This document shows positions 45,595 to 53,293 of a DNA stretch of 64,000 nt, piece by piece. Numbering within the stretch: position 1 is the first letter of the stretch; every line of letters starts with the position of its first letter. The position numbers and the translations under genes were made by a program. The DNA lies in NCBI RefSeq assembly GCF_014397025.1, contig NZ_JACJUO010000003.1:310001-374000 (forward strand), read 5' to 3'. The notes under the pieces are model-generated. The model was given only the letters and a program-made list of their open reading frames with translations, had not been told where the DNA came from and ran no database searches. This DNA comes from Ochrobactrum sp. Marseille-Q0166. GTDB taxonomy: Bacteria > Pseudomonadota > Alphaproteobacteria > Rhizobiales > Rhizobiaceae.

Positions 45595-45973
45595 AAGATC
45601 TAAATACCAATTCCGGATTAACAATTTCAATTGTTATACCACCAACGCAAGTTTTAAGATTTAAAAAACCATAACCACTAGATTCTACTTCAAAATAATA
45701 TGTACCTGCTTTTGTTGGAGTTCCATTAATTGACAACTCGCGGCATGTAGTAGTATATCCGATTCCTGGAATAATTGGCTTATCGCCTTTGATGTGATAA
45801 CAAACAGTTTGTTCATACTCACCGCCACTAGATGGATTGTAAAGCGGTTCAAGTTTATTGATTTTTTCTCCAACATAATATTTAAAATTGCTCGAGAAAT
45901 AATCTGCATTAGCAACGTTTAGACCAATTATAAAATAAATAAGAACTATAGAAAACTTGATTATTAATCTCAT
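45104..45973 (-). CDS. Ig-repeat autotransporter adhesin, N-terminal part ending at an amber codon
   Basis: Starts MRLIIKFSIVLIYFIIGLN, a signal peptide cleaved after NVANA. Then a unique domain of about 110 residues with three cysteines (VCYHIKGDK, YTTTCREL, NLKTCVGG), probably Ig-like, followed by two He_PIG repeats. It ends at TAG after SATLTRP, where every other repeat has TTG (Leu) followed by TITSD; a one-base T-to-A change explains it. An upstream ATG eight codons earlier is possible. The truncated product would be exported but not anchored. Confidence 0.85.
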   Translation of the reverse strand: MRLIIKFSIVLIYFIIGLNVANADYFSSNFKYYVGEKINKLEPLYNPSSGGEYEQTVCYHIKGDKPIIPGIGYTTTCRELSINGTPTKAGTYYFEVESSGYGFLNLKTCVGGITIEIVNPELVFRSSDLPAGKAGQAYEHQLTATGGVVPYAWSATGLPSGLSIDSAKGLISGTPRTHFSDDVTMRVTDANGIFRSQTATLVIVPATLAIAATDLPAGKVGQAYKHQFTATGGVAPYAWSATGLPAGLSIDAAKGTISGTPTVEVTAASITVTVRDAAEPHQSATLTRP

Positions 45974-46259
45974 ATCCAACCATATAATACAATACATCGA
46001 TTATAAATTAATTATATATATATATAAATATTTATGTTCTAACATTACTATTAATTGATTGCTATAAAGCGCTGTATAATAATTGGGATTTCATTAGAGT
46101 CTGCTCCAAAAAAGGGTTGAGCGATTTCAGCAGTTTATGGTTCTCTGTGTTTGCAAGGCACCGTTACTTTAACCTGAACGGGCAGTGTAACCTTAACTTA
46201 GGTTTGGTCGCACTTTATCCTACGTTGCTGATCTTACGCGGATTTCAGGCAAGCGATTT
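45974..46259 (-). promoter_or_regulatory. AT-rich upstream region of the autotransporter gene
   Basis: 286 bases with a TATATATATATATA-like tract around 46015-46027, then non-coding sequence up to IS-A copy 5. No gene seen. Likely contains the adhesin promoter; slippage in the TA tract could alter expression, which is speculative. Confidence 0.4.
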
Positions 46260-47074
46260 GGCTTTGTCGCAAATTTTTTGCCCGGTTAAAGACGGTCATA
46301 TCTGTGGACGCAATTATGCTGCGAGCTGTGCGAAGACCTCGAATGGCGAGCGGTTGTTGTTGGCGAATTGCTTCTTGCGGATCATATGCGCCACTTCGAT
46401 GCCAGCAATTGTCGCTGAAGCTGAATGGAATGCTTTGAAGCCTAATGTGTGTTTAGTGATCCGCTTAATGAACCGATGGTCCTGTTCAAGGATGTTGTTC
46501 AAATATTTGGCCTGCAGGATTTCAATCATCTTACCTGTGCCCGTGATTTTCAGGATCGTGTTGATAGCCTGTGCGCCAGCTAAATTCGCCCCGCTCTTAT
46601 CAATGATGATTTTGTTAGGAACACCATTGCTTGCAATGGCTTTCCTAAAGAAACGCCTTGCTGTGCCGATATTTCGGCGCTCAGAGAGCATGAAGTCAAG
46701 AGTTTGGCCATCACGATCTACGGCTCTATACAGATAGGTCTAGTTCCCTTTGACCTTTATATAAGTCTCGTCAACACGCCATGAGCCAGATGTTGGTCGC
46801 TTACGTTTCTGTGCCTGATCTGCAATCTGTGGCGCATATCGAACGACCCAACGGTTTAAGGTTGCATGATCAACATCGACGCCTCGTTCGGCCATAATTT
46901 CCTGAAGGTCACGATAGGAGGCAGGGTAACGAAGGTAGAAGAATACGGCATAAAGAATGACGCTTTTGGGGAAATGAGCCCCTTTGAAATCGACAGCCAT
47001 TCGCTCGCATCTCGTTCAAATAAACATAACGGACGCATTTAACTCAACAGAAGTGAAAATTTTGCGACAAAGCC
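46260..47074 (-). mobile_element. IS-A copy 5 (IS6 family, 815 bp, inverted relative to copy 4)
   Basis: Complete copy matching copy 4, with TAG at 46740-46742 at the same codon and intact frame otherwise. Interrupts a peptide-binding protein gene at 47075. Flanks AGCGATTT and CATTTGCC do not match. With copy 4 it brackets the autotransporter gene as an inverted pair. Confidence 0.93.
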
Positions 47075-48191
47075 CATTTGCCTTGTCAGGGTCAAAACCA
47101 TAAGCCGTTTCAAACTGCTGATCATAGAACACAGTCGAAGGGCTGAGCGATCCTCCAAAGCTCTTATAGGAACCATTGAAAATGGATTGCAATGATGCCG
47201 GTACGTCGATTGCGTGGCGGAATGCCTTGCGCACGCGCAAATCATTGAATGGAGCTTTCGTTATATTCAGGTCCAACTGAACCGGTATACCAGCCCTAAC
47301 CCCATCTATGATTGCGAATTGTTCACCCGATGCGACTTCCTGAAAGTTTTCTGGAGGTATAGTCTGAATTGCCTGGACTTCACCGTTTTTGAGCGCTCCA
47401 AAACGCGCAACCGGATCTGTGATGAAGCGATAGGTGATTTGTTCGACGTAAGCCGGTCCCTTGTGGTCTAATGATGCTGGAGCAGAGTTATAGTTCTCGT
47501 TTCGCACCAGGGTTACATGAGATTTTTTAATCCATTCCTTGACTATGAAAGGTCCAGTTCCAATTGGTCCATTCTGCGCATTGATCGCATGGCCGCGCTT
47601 CAAACCAGCTGGAGACTGGATACCGGCAAAAGGATGTGCGAGAAAAGATAGGAAATCTGCATAGGGTTCGCCAATGTCGATGCTCAGCGTATAATCATCA
47701 ATGACGCGTGCTGATTTAAAATGACCAAATGCTTCGTTTGCGTCCGCAAAACCTGTTTTTGGATCAACCCAATATTCAACATTAGCTTTTACGGCTTCTG
47801 CATTGAATTTAGTTCCATCACTGAAGGATACATCATCTCTAAGTTTAAACGTGTATACGCGACCATCATCCGAGACCTGCCAATCCGTGGCGAGCCACTT
47901 ACCAATAGCACCATCCTTTTCCTGATAGGTCAGTGAATCCAGATAGCTGCGTGCGATAAGTGATTGAGCAACATTTGAATCCTGTGCGGGATCAAGGCCC
48001 GTATCCGGTTCAACATCGGTTGCAAACACGAGTTCATTTGCCCGTTGTTGTTCTGAATTCCAAAACCACCCACCGACAGCGATTGCAGCGGCTACAGCGA
48101 CTATTGCCACAGCGGATGTCAACGCTTTGCTACGCTTTTTCTTAAAACCACTATTAAAGTCGCCGTCAGGCTTTACATTCGTTTCCGACAT
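47075..48191 (-). pseudogene. 3'-truncated dipeptide/nickel-type ABC substrate-binding protein
   Basis: About 372 residues remain. N-terminal anchor KALTSAVAIVAVAAAIAVGG rather than a classical cleaved signal, then LVFATDVEPDTGLDPAQDSN, IGKWLATDWQVSDDGRVYTF, GPIGTGPFIVKEW, RKAFRHAIDVPASLQSIFNG and GFDPDKAN, where IS-A copy 5 takes over; the last about 130-150 residues are missing. Start ATG at 48191. The permease and ATPase genes that should follow are absent, so a deletion beyond the IS is likely. A palindromic site lies about 180 bases upstream. Confidence 0.88.
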
Positions 48192-48370
48192 ATTTTTTCT
48201 CGATAGCCAATCACACCTGTATGAAACATTGCACCTCACTGCTTTGAACGATGCGCGTGCAAAAACCTCAACCACGTCATCCAGCGTCGCATTTAAGCCC
48301 CGCGCGTGTCTTTCTGAACTGCCTCAAGAATAGTGAATTTCCACTTTAAATCGAAAGCAGGCCAATTTTA

Positions 48371-48393
48371 AATTCTATAAATTTAGTAGAATT
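48371..48393. promoter_or_regulatory. Inverted repeat AATTCTA-N9-TAGAATT
   Basis: Seven-base perfect arms around TAAATTTAG, between the truncated binding-protein gene and the DUF3293 remnant. The inner 15 bases, CTATAAATTTAGTAG, match 12 of 15 positions of the palindrome before the 12.1-kb transporter operon. Confidence 0.45.
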
Positions 48394-48482
48394 TAAATGG
48401 CGATTAAAACTCATTCGATGTATTAAATGACCCTACAAATTTAAAATGCTTTTAGTCGTATGCTTTGAAAGAGATGCGCAAA

Positions 48483-48923
48483 ATGGACTAGCGATCAGCT
48501 TATAAAAATACTGACTACATTGTGTTTGAGCCAGAAGCGCTTGTGTTAACCGTCGATCAATTCAGTCCAAAAATCGAAGAAATTTTAATAAAATATAACT
48601 GCAAGACAGCCGCCTTTCTTACCGCCTGGAACCCTTTGAGCCAAGTAACTGATGATAAAAGGAATCGAGCAGTCCAACAGCAGTTAGCAGTCGACCTTCA
48701 TCAACTGGATGTGACAGTGTTTGAAGGTATCGGTAAAGCCCGCGATGGCGATTGACCCGGTGAGGAAAGTTTTCTTGTGCTCGGAATTGAACGGATTGTA
48801 GCTGATCAGTTGGCGGTTAAATATAACCAATATGCATGGCTTTGGGTACAAATTGCCAATCCCGTCGAACTTGTCATGACGCGACATTTTATGAATAAAA
48901 GCACGGACTCTAAAACACCTTAA
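48483..48923 (+). pseudogene. DUF3293-family gene with two in-frame stops
   Basis: A single plus-strand frame codes a DUF3293-like protein: AYKNTDYIVFEPEA, AAFLTAWNPLSQVTDDKRNR, FEGIGKARDGD, then PGEESFLVLGIERIVADQLA and a C-terminal tail to TAA. Two stops interrupt it: TAG at 48489-48491 (third codon, where a Trp would fit) and TGA at 48753-48755 where the family has Trp (DGDWP-type motif). Both are one-base changes from TGG. No frameshift. A GTG at 48522 could start a 77-residue stub. Converges on the lacI gene, sharing 4 bases. Confidence 0.75.
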
Positions 48924-49933
48924 GCGCTTGCTCGCTTCAAGACATCATATCCAATATCAAGAACCGAATTGCCTACACTCCCTCCCGAAACACGATGGAT
49001 AATAAGTTCCATACTTCTCTCGCCCATCTCATAGGCGTTGGGTTGAATAGTCGAAAGACCCGGTGTGATTTCTGAAGCAATTTCATAGTCCCCCCATCCT
49101 GTTACCGCCAGACGATCAGGGACTTTCCAGCCAAGGCGTGTGCATTCGAAAATCACGCCTGCTGCGACAATGTCCGTCGGACAGATCACGCCTTCAATGT
49201 CGGGATCAATAAGGCGCAATGCGTCCAACGCTTTCGGGCCAGCTCCAAAACCATCGGCTTCATCTACAAAGCAAATGCGATGATTGGCTAAACCTGCCGC
49301 CGCAATAGCTTCTGTAAATGCGGGTAGTCGGTCGCTATATCGACGGGCAGACGGACTGCCATACCCGACGAACCCGATACGCTTACAACCTCGCTCGATT
49401 AAAAGCTGCGTCATCGACCGCGTTGCATCAGTCATGGAATAACCAACAGCCATATCAAGCGGGTTTTCAGTCACCCAGCTCTCGACGACAGGTGTTTGAG
49501 TTTTGTTGATAAGATCGATAGCCTCTTGCGAATGCTGGTTGCCGACCAGCGAAATGCCAGCGACACGTAACCCAATGAAAGTCTGGATTGCGGCGGTTTC
49601 GTCTTCTTTGGTCTCTGCAAGTTTCAGGATCAGTTCATAACCGCTTTCAGTGGCACGATCCTGCATACCGCGAACATATTTATAAAAGCTCGAATTCTTC
49701 ATGGAAGGAATAACAGCGCCAATCACGCGGCTCTGTCCTGAAGACAGGATACCAGCTGAATGATTGGGGACATAGCCAAGTTCGGCAGCAACCTGAAACA
49801 CGCGCAGTCGCGTTTCTTCCAGCACCCGCTCAGGATATCGAAACGAATTTGATACAGTCATAGGCGATACACCAGCGGCTTTGGCGACTGACTGCATCGT
49901 TATGAGAATTTTGCTTCGGGATGAGTTATTCAT
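48920..49933 (-). CDS. LacI-family transcriptional regulator
   Basis: 337 residues. N-terminal LacI helix-turn-helix and hinge: TMQSVAKAAGVSPMTVSNSF, YPERVLEETRLRV, AELGYVPNHSA. Periplasmic-binding-protein-like effector domain follows (VIGAVIPSMKNSSFYKYV, GVICPTDIVAAGVIFE, LAVTGWGDYEIASEITPGLS). Divergent from the Pot/Hyu operon with a perfect palindromic operator between them, so it almost certainly controls that operon in response to its substrate. GntR-type (gluconate) members share the AVTGWGD segment; the effector here is unknown. Confidence 0.92.
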   Translation of the reverse strand: MNNSSRSKILITMQSVAKAAGVSPMTVSNSFRYPERVLEETRLRVFQVAAELGYVPNHSAGILSSGQSRVIGAVIPSMKNSSFYKYVRGMQDRATESGYELILKLAETKEDETAAIQTFIGLRVAGISLVGNQHSQEAIDLINKTQTPVVESWVTENPLDMAVGYSMTDATRSMTQLLIERGCKRIGFVGYGSPSARRYSDRLPAFTEAIAAAGLANHRICFVDEADGFGAGPKALDALRLIDPDIEGVICPTDIVAAGVIFECTRLGWKVPDRLAVTGWGDYEIASEITPGLSTIQPNAYEMGERSMELIIHRVSGGSVGNSVLDIGYDVLKRASA

Positions 49934-50041
49934 GATTGAAGCACAAATTATTACCCTGAAACTCTATTATCAAGGTTTTATATACTCTTGAATTTAAATT
50001 CGGAAGAAAACTCATCCTTGACCAAAACTGCTTAAAGATTG

Positions 50042-50057
50042 ATTGTAGCGCTACAAT
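50042..50057. promoter_or_regulatory. LacI-family operator ATTGTAGCGCTACAAT
   Basis: Perfect 16-base palindrome with the central CG typical of LacI/GalR-family sites, 69 bases before the first gene of the operon and 109 bases from lacI. Confidence 0.8.
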
Positions 50058-50125
50058 ATATTGCAAATTCTGGATATGCATATGGTCTTTGGTTTGGGTG
50101 AGAGGGCAAATCGCGAGATGCCCTT

Positions 50126-51220
50126 ATGAGTTATAACGACAACATTGGAGCCAGCGCACTGGTGTTGCAAGCTGTTACCAAACGGTACGGCTCGGCTATC
50201 GCCGTCGATAATCTAGATCTGACCATTGAAGCGGGCAAACTTGTGTCACTGCTTGGCCCATCGGGCTGTGGAAAAACGACCACGCTGCGAATGGTTGCTG
50301 GTTTTGAGCGCGCAGGCTCCGGAACAATCCGCATTGGCAATACGGATGTAACTGCCTTGCCGCCACACCGCCGCCAGCTTGGTATGGTGTTTCAGAATTA
50401 CAGCCTGTTTCCGCACAGAACGGTTGTTGAAAATATCGGCTTTGGGCTCAGAATGCAGGGCCTTGGTCGCGCCGCTCGCGATGAGCGTATCAAGTCCATG
50501 CTCGACCTCATTCAACTTGCGGGACGTGGCGACGCATATCCGGCACAGCTTTCCGGTGGCCAGCAGCAACGCGTAGCACTTGCACGCTCACTCGTGGTCA
50601 ACCCAAAAGTTTTACTGCTTGATGAGCCGCTGAGCGCACTCGATAAATCGCTGCGTGAAAGCATGCAGTTTGAAATTCGCGCAATGCAGGCACGTCTTGG
50701 CATCACGACCTTGCTGGTCACGCATGATCAGGAAGAAGCGCTGTCTATGGCCGATCAGGTTGCCGTTATGAAGGGTGGCCGCATTCTTCAATTGGGCACA
50801 CCGGGCGACATTTACGACCGGCCGCAAAGCCGATTTGTCGCTGAATTTCTTGGTGCTTCCAACATATTTGAGGGCATCGCATCTGAGGATGGTAAAACGC
50901 TGCTCTTAAAGAGCGAACAGGGCAAGGTCGCTATTCCGCTGGACGTACCGCAGCCTGCGGCAAGACCTCTGACCTTATCGATCCGTCCCGAACGCATCGT
51001 GCCTATTACGAAAGGCCAAGGCTTGCTGGAAGGGCGCGTTGTCGGGGCCGTTTTCCGGGGAAATTACGCCGCTTATCAGATCGATATTCCGGCGTTGCGC
51101 CGCGAGATATTTATCTACCGACAGGCAGAAAGCAGCCTCGGTGAGCTTGCCTATCATCTCAATCAGGAAATTACGCTCAACTGGAAGCTGCAGGATGCGG
51201 TCGTGGTTGCGCCGGAATAA
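50126..51220 (+). CDS. ABC transporter ATPase, PotA/FbpC type
   Basis: 364-residue ATPase of spermidine/putrescine-type importers. Walker A GPSGCGKTTTLRMVAGF, Q-loop VFQNYSLFPHRTV, signature LSGGQQQRVALARSL, Walker B VLLLDEPLSALD, H-loop LLVTHDQEEALSMADQ, then a TOBE domain (residues about 285-355, with LTLSIRPERIVPI). First gene of the LacI-controlled operon. Confidence 0.93.
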   Translation: MSYNDNIGASALVLQAVTKRYGSAIAVDNLDLTIEAGKLVSLLGPSGCGKTTTLRMVAGFERAGSGTIRIGNTDVTALPPHRRQLGMVFQNYSLFPHRTVVENIGFGLRMQGLGRAARDERIKSMLDLIQLAGRGDAYPAQLSGGQQQRVALARSLVVNPKVLLLDEPLSALDKSLRESMQFEIRAMQARLGITTLLVTHDQEEALSMADQVAVMKGGRILQLGTPGDIYDRPQSRFVAEFLGASNIFEGIASEDGKTLLLKSEQGKVAIPLDVPQPAARPLTLSIRPERIVPITKGQGLLEGRVVGAVFRGNYAAYQIDIPALRREIFIYRQAESSLGELAYHLNQEITLNWKLQDAVVVAPE

Positions 51221-51235
51221 TTGGAAGACAGGAAT

Positions 51236-53293
51236 ATGCAGAAGAGCGGCGCACGGATCGGCATCGATGTGGGCGGAACATTTACCGATTTTGTTCTGTT
51301 TGATCCGAATAAGAACAACCTGATCCATTATAAAGAACCGTCAACACCGGACGAACCATCGCGTGCTTTGATTCTCGGGCTGCAATCTCTTCTGCAAAAA
51401 GCCGATCTCAAGGCTGATGAAATCGACACTTTGATGCATGGCACAACTATCGGCCTCAACGCCATCATTCAACGGCGCGGCGCTAAAATCGCGCTGATCG
51501 TCAGTGAAGGCTATCGTGATATTCTCGAAATCGCGCGCAGCCGCATGCCTTCATCGTTTGATTTTCATGCCAGTAAAGAAGAACCGCTGGTGCCGCGTCA
51601 TCGCATCCTTGAGATTGGTGCGAGACTGTCGGCCAAAGGTGACGTCACACAATTTGCCGATGATACAGCACTCGATGCGCTTGCAGATGAGCTTAAAGCG
51701 CTTGATGTCGAAGCCGCAGCCCTCGTGCTGATCAATGGCTATACCAACCCTGCTGTCGAGCGCGAACTTGCAGAAAAAATTTCTGCGAAAGCAGATGGAC
51801 TTTCTGTCACTTCTGCCGCCGCCATCTGGCCTGAAATTCGCGAATATGAGCGCACCCTCGTTGCTTGCCTCAACGCCTATATTCAGCCACTCATGGGCCG
51901 CTATTTTGACGGCCTGAAAGCCGGCCTCGCCCGCGACGGCGTCAGCGCTCCTATACTGGTGACCGCATCCAATGGCGGCTCGCTCAGCCTGACATCGGCG
52001 CAAGAGCGTCCGGTTGAAACCATTCTTTCCGGCCCTGCTTCGGGTGTTATGGCTGCGGCGAGACTTGCCAAATCCGCAGAAGTCCATTCGATCATTACAT
52101 TCGATATGGGCGGCACGTCATCCGATATCGCTGTCGCTCAGGATGGTGCAGCACAACTCGCAACCAAAACCGATATTGGCGGCCTCCCTCTGGTTCTTCC
52201 TGTGGTGGATGTTTCGGCGATTGGCGCAGGTGGTGGCTCAATCGTCTGGGTTGATGATCATGGCGTGCTTAAAGTCGGCCCGCGCAGCGCAGGCGCAATG
52301 CCCGGCCCTGTTTCCTACGGGCGCGGCGGCTCCGAACCAGCCGTTACTGATTGCTATCTGACACTGGGTTATATCGATCCGGCAGGCTTTCTCGGTGGCC
52401 GTATGCAGCTTAACAGTCAGACCGCAAAAGCCGCGCTTGACACCATCGGCCATCGTATCGGCTTTAACGGTGATCAGACAGCAGCGAAAGCTGCTGAAGG
52501 CGCGCTTGCTGTCACGACCGCAGGCATGGCGACTGAACTTTACAAGACACTTGCTTCGCGCGGGCTTGATCCAGCAACTTTCGCGCTCGTGCCGTTTGGC
52601 GGAGCAGGACCAACCCATGCCAATTTGCTGGCCGAAGAGGTGGGCATTTCTCACATTGTCATCCCGCCAGCAGCAGGAACCTTCTGTGCGCTGGGTGCAG
52701 CAGCAGCCGATCTGCGCCGCGACTTCGTGCGCAGCCTGCGTCGTGCGCTCAATGATGAAAGCGCTGGCCTGTTGGCTGAGACATTTACGGCACTTCAGGC
52801 GGAAGGCAGCCAATGGCTTAATGAGGAAGGCGAACAGAGCAGCGGACGACATTTCGATAAGGCCGCAGATATGCGCTATGTCGGTCAGGCTTATGAACTC
52901 CGCGTGGCACTCAACGACGTTTCAACCGACGCACAATCCCTTGCCGAGGCTTTCCATCGCGAACACGAGCGCATTTATGGCTTCCGTGATACGCAGGCTG
53001 AAGTCGAACTTGGCACCGCACGGCTCGCTGTCATTGGTATAACGCCTGAACTTCATGCACCCACAATTGCAGCGGGCACAGGCAAACCGCAACCCAAATC
53101 CAGCCGCCCGCTTTTTCACAAAGGTTCGTGGCTTGAAGCTGCCATTTTCAGCCGCCCTCACCTTGGCGCTGGCGATCAGATCAGCGGTCCGGCCATTATT
53201 GAACAGGAGGATACCACAACGATCCTCCTGCCCGGCTGGACCGCGCGCTGCGACCAATCCGGCAATCTGCATCTTGAAAGGCTGGCCCAATGA
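51236..53293 (+). CDS. hyuA: Hydantoinase/5-oxoprolinase subunit A (HyuA family)
   Basis: 685-residue ATP-dependent amidohydrolase subunit. N-terminal phosphate-binding motif RIGIDVGGTFTDFVLFD, then TTIGLNAIIQRRGAKIALI, the central SGPASGVMAAARL and ITFDMGGTSSDIAV (second nucleotide motif), VDVSAIGAGGGSI, and VPFGGAGPTHANLLA. With HyuB it opens hydantoin, N-methylhydantoin or 5-oxoproline rings using ATP. The ATG at 51236 follows CAGGAAT; a TTG at 51221 directly after the ATPase stop is less likely. The stop overlaps hyuB by ATGA. Confidence 0.92.
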   Translation: MQKSGARIGIDVGGTFTDFVLFDPNKNNLIHYKEPSTPDEPSRALILGLQSLLQKADLKADEIDTLMHGTTIGLNAIIQRRGAKIALIVSEGYRDILEIARSRMPSSFDFHASKEEPLVPRHRILEIGARLSAKGDVTQFADDTALDALADELKALDVEAAALVLINGYTNPAVERELAEKISAKADGLSVTSAAAIWPEIREYERTLVACLNAYIQPLMGRYFDGLKAGLARDGVSAPILVTASNGGSLSLTSAQERPVETILSGPASGVMAAARLAKSAEVHSIITFDMGGTSSDIAVAQDGAAQLATKTDIGGLPLVLPVVDVSAIGAGGGSIVWVDDHGVLKVGPRSAGAMPGPVSYGRGGSEPAVTDCYLTLGYIDPAGFLGGRMQLNSQTAKAALDTIGHRIGFNGDQTAAKAAEGALAVTTAGMATELYKTLASRGLDPATFALVPFGGAGPTHANLLAEEVGISHIVIPPAAGTFCALGAAAADLRRDFVRSLRRALNDESAGLLAETFTALQAEGSQWLNEEGEQSSGRHFDKAADMRYVGQAYELRVALNDVSTDAQSLAEAFHREHERIYGFRDTQAEVELGTARLAVIGITPELHAPTIAAGTGKPQPKSSRPLFHKGSWLEAAIFSRPHLGAGDQISGPAIIEQEDTTTILLPGWTARCDQSGNLHLERLAQ

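Noticed and set aside
46117..46737. 206-codon plus-strand frame, and similar ones at 34850-35236, 41333-41887 and 31316-31652
   Set aside because: They are the antisense strand of IS-A repeated in every copy; the sense strand shows the IS6 transposase.
31262..48923. Stop-codon reassignment (TAG or TGA read as Trp) to explain the interrupted genes
   Set aside because: TAG and TGA end ordinary genes here, such as chaC (TAG), the FUSC gene (TAG) and the ATGA-coupled genes (TGA). The broken genes also carry truncations or other defects.
30407..48923. Integrative element with integrase and attachment sites
   Set aside because: No integrase, relaxase, phage or conjugation genes and no tRNA-derived direct repeats were seen; the region looks built by IS activity.
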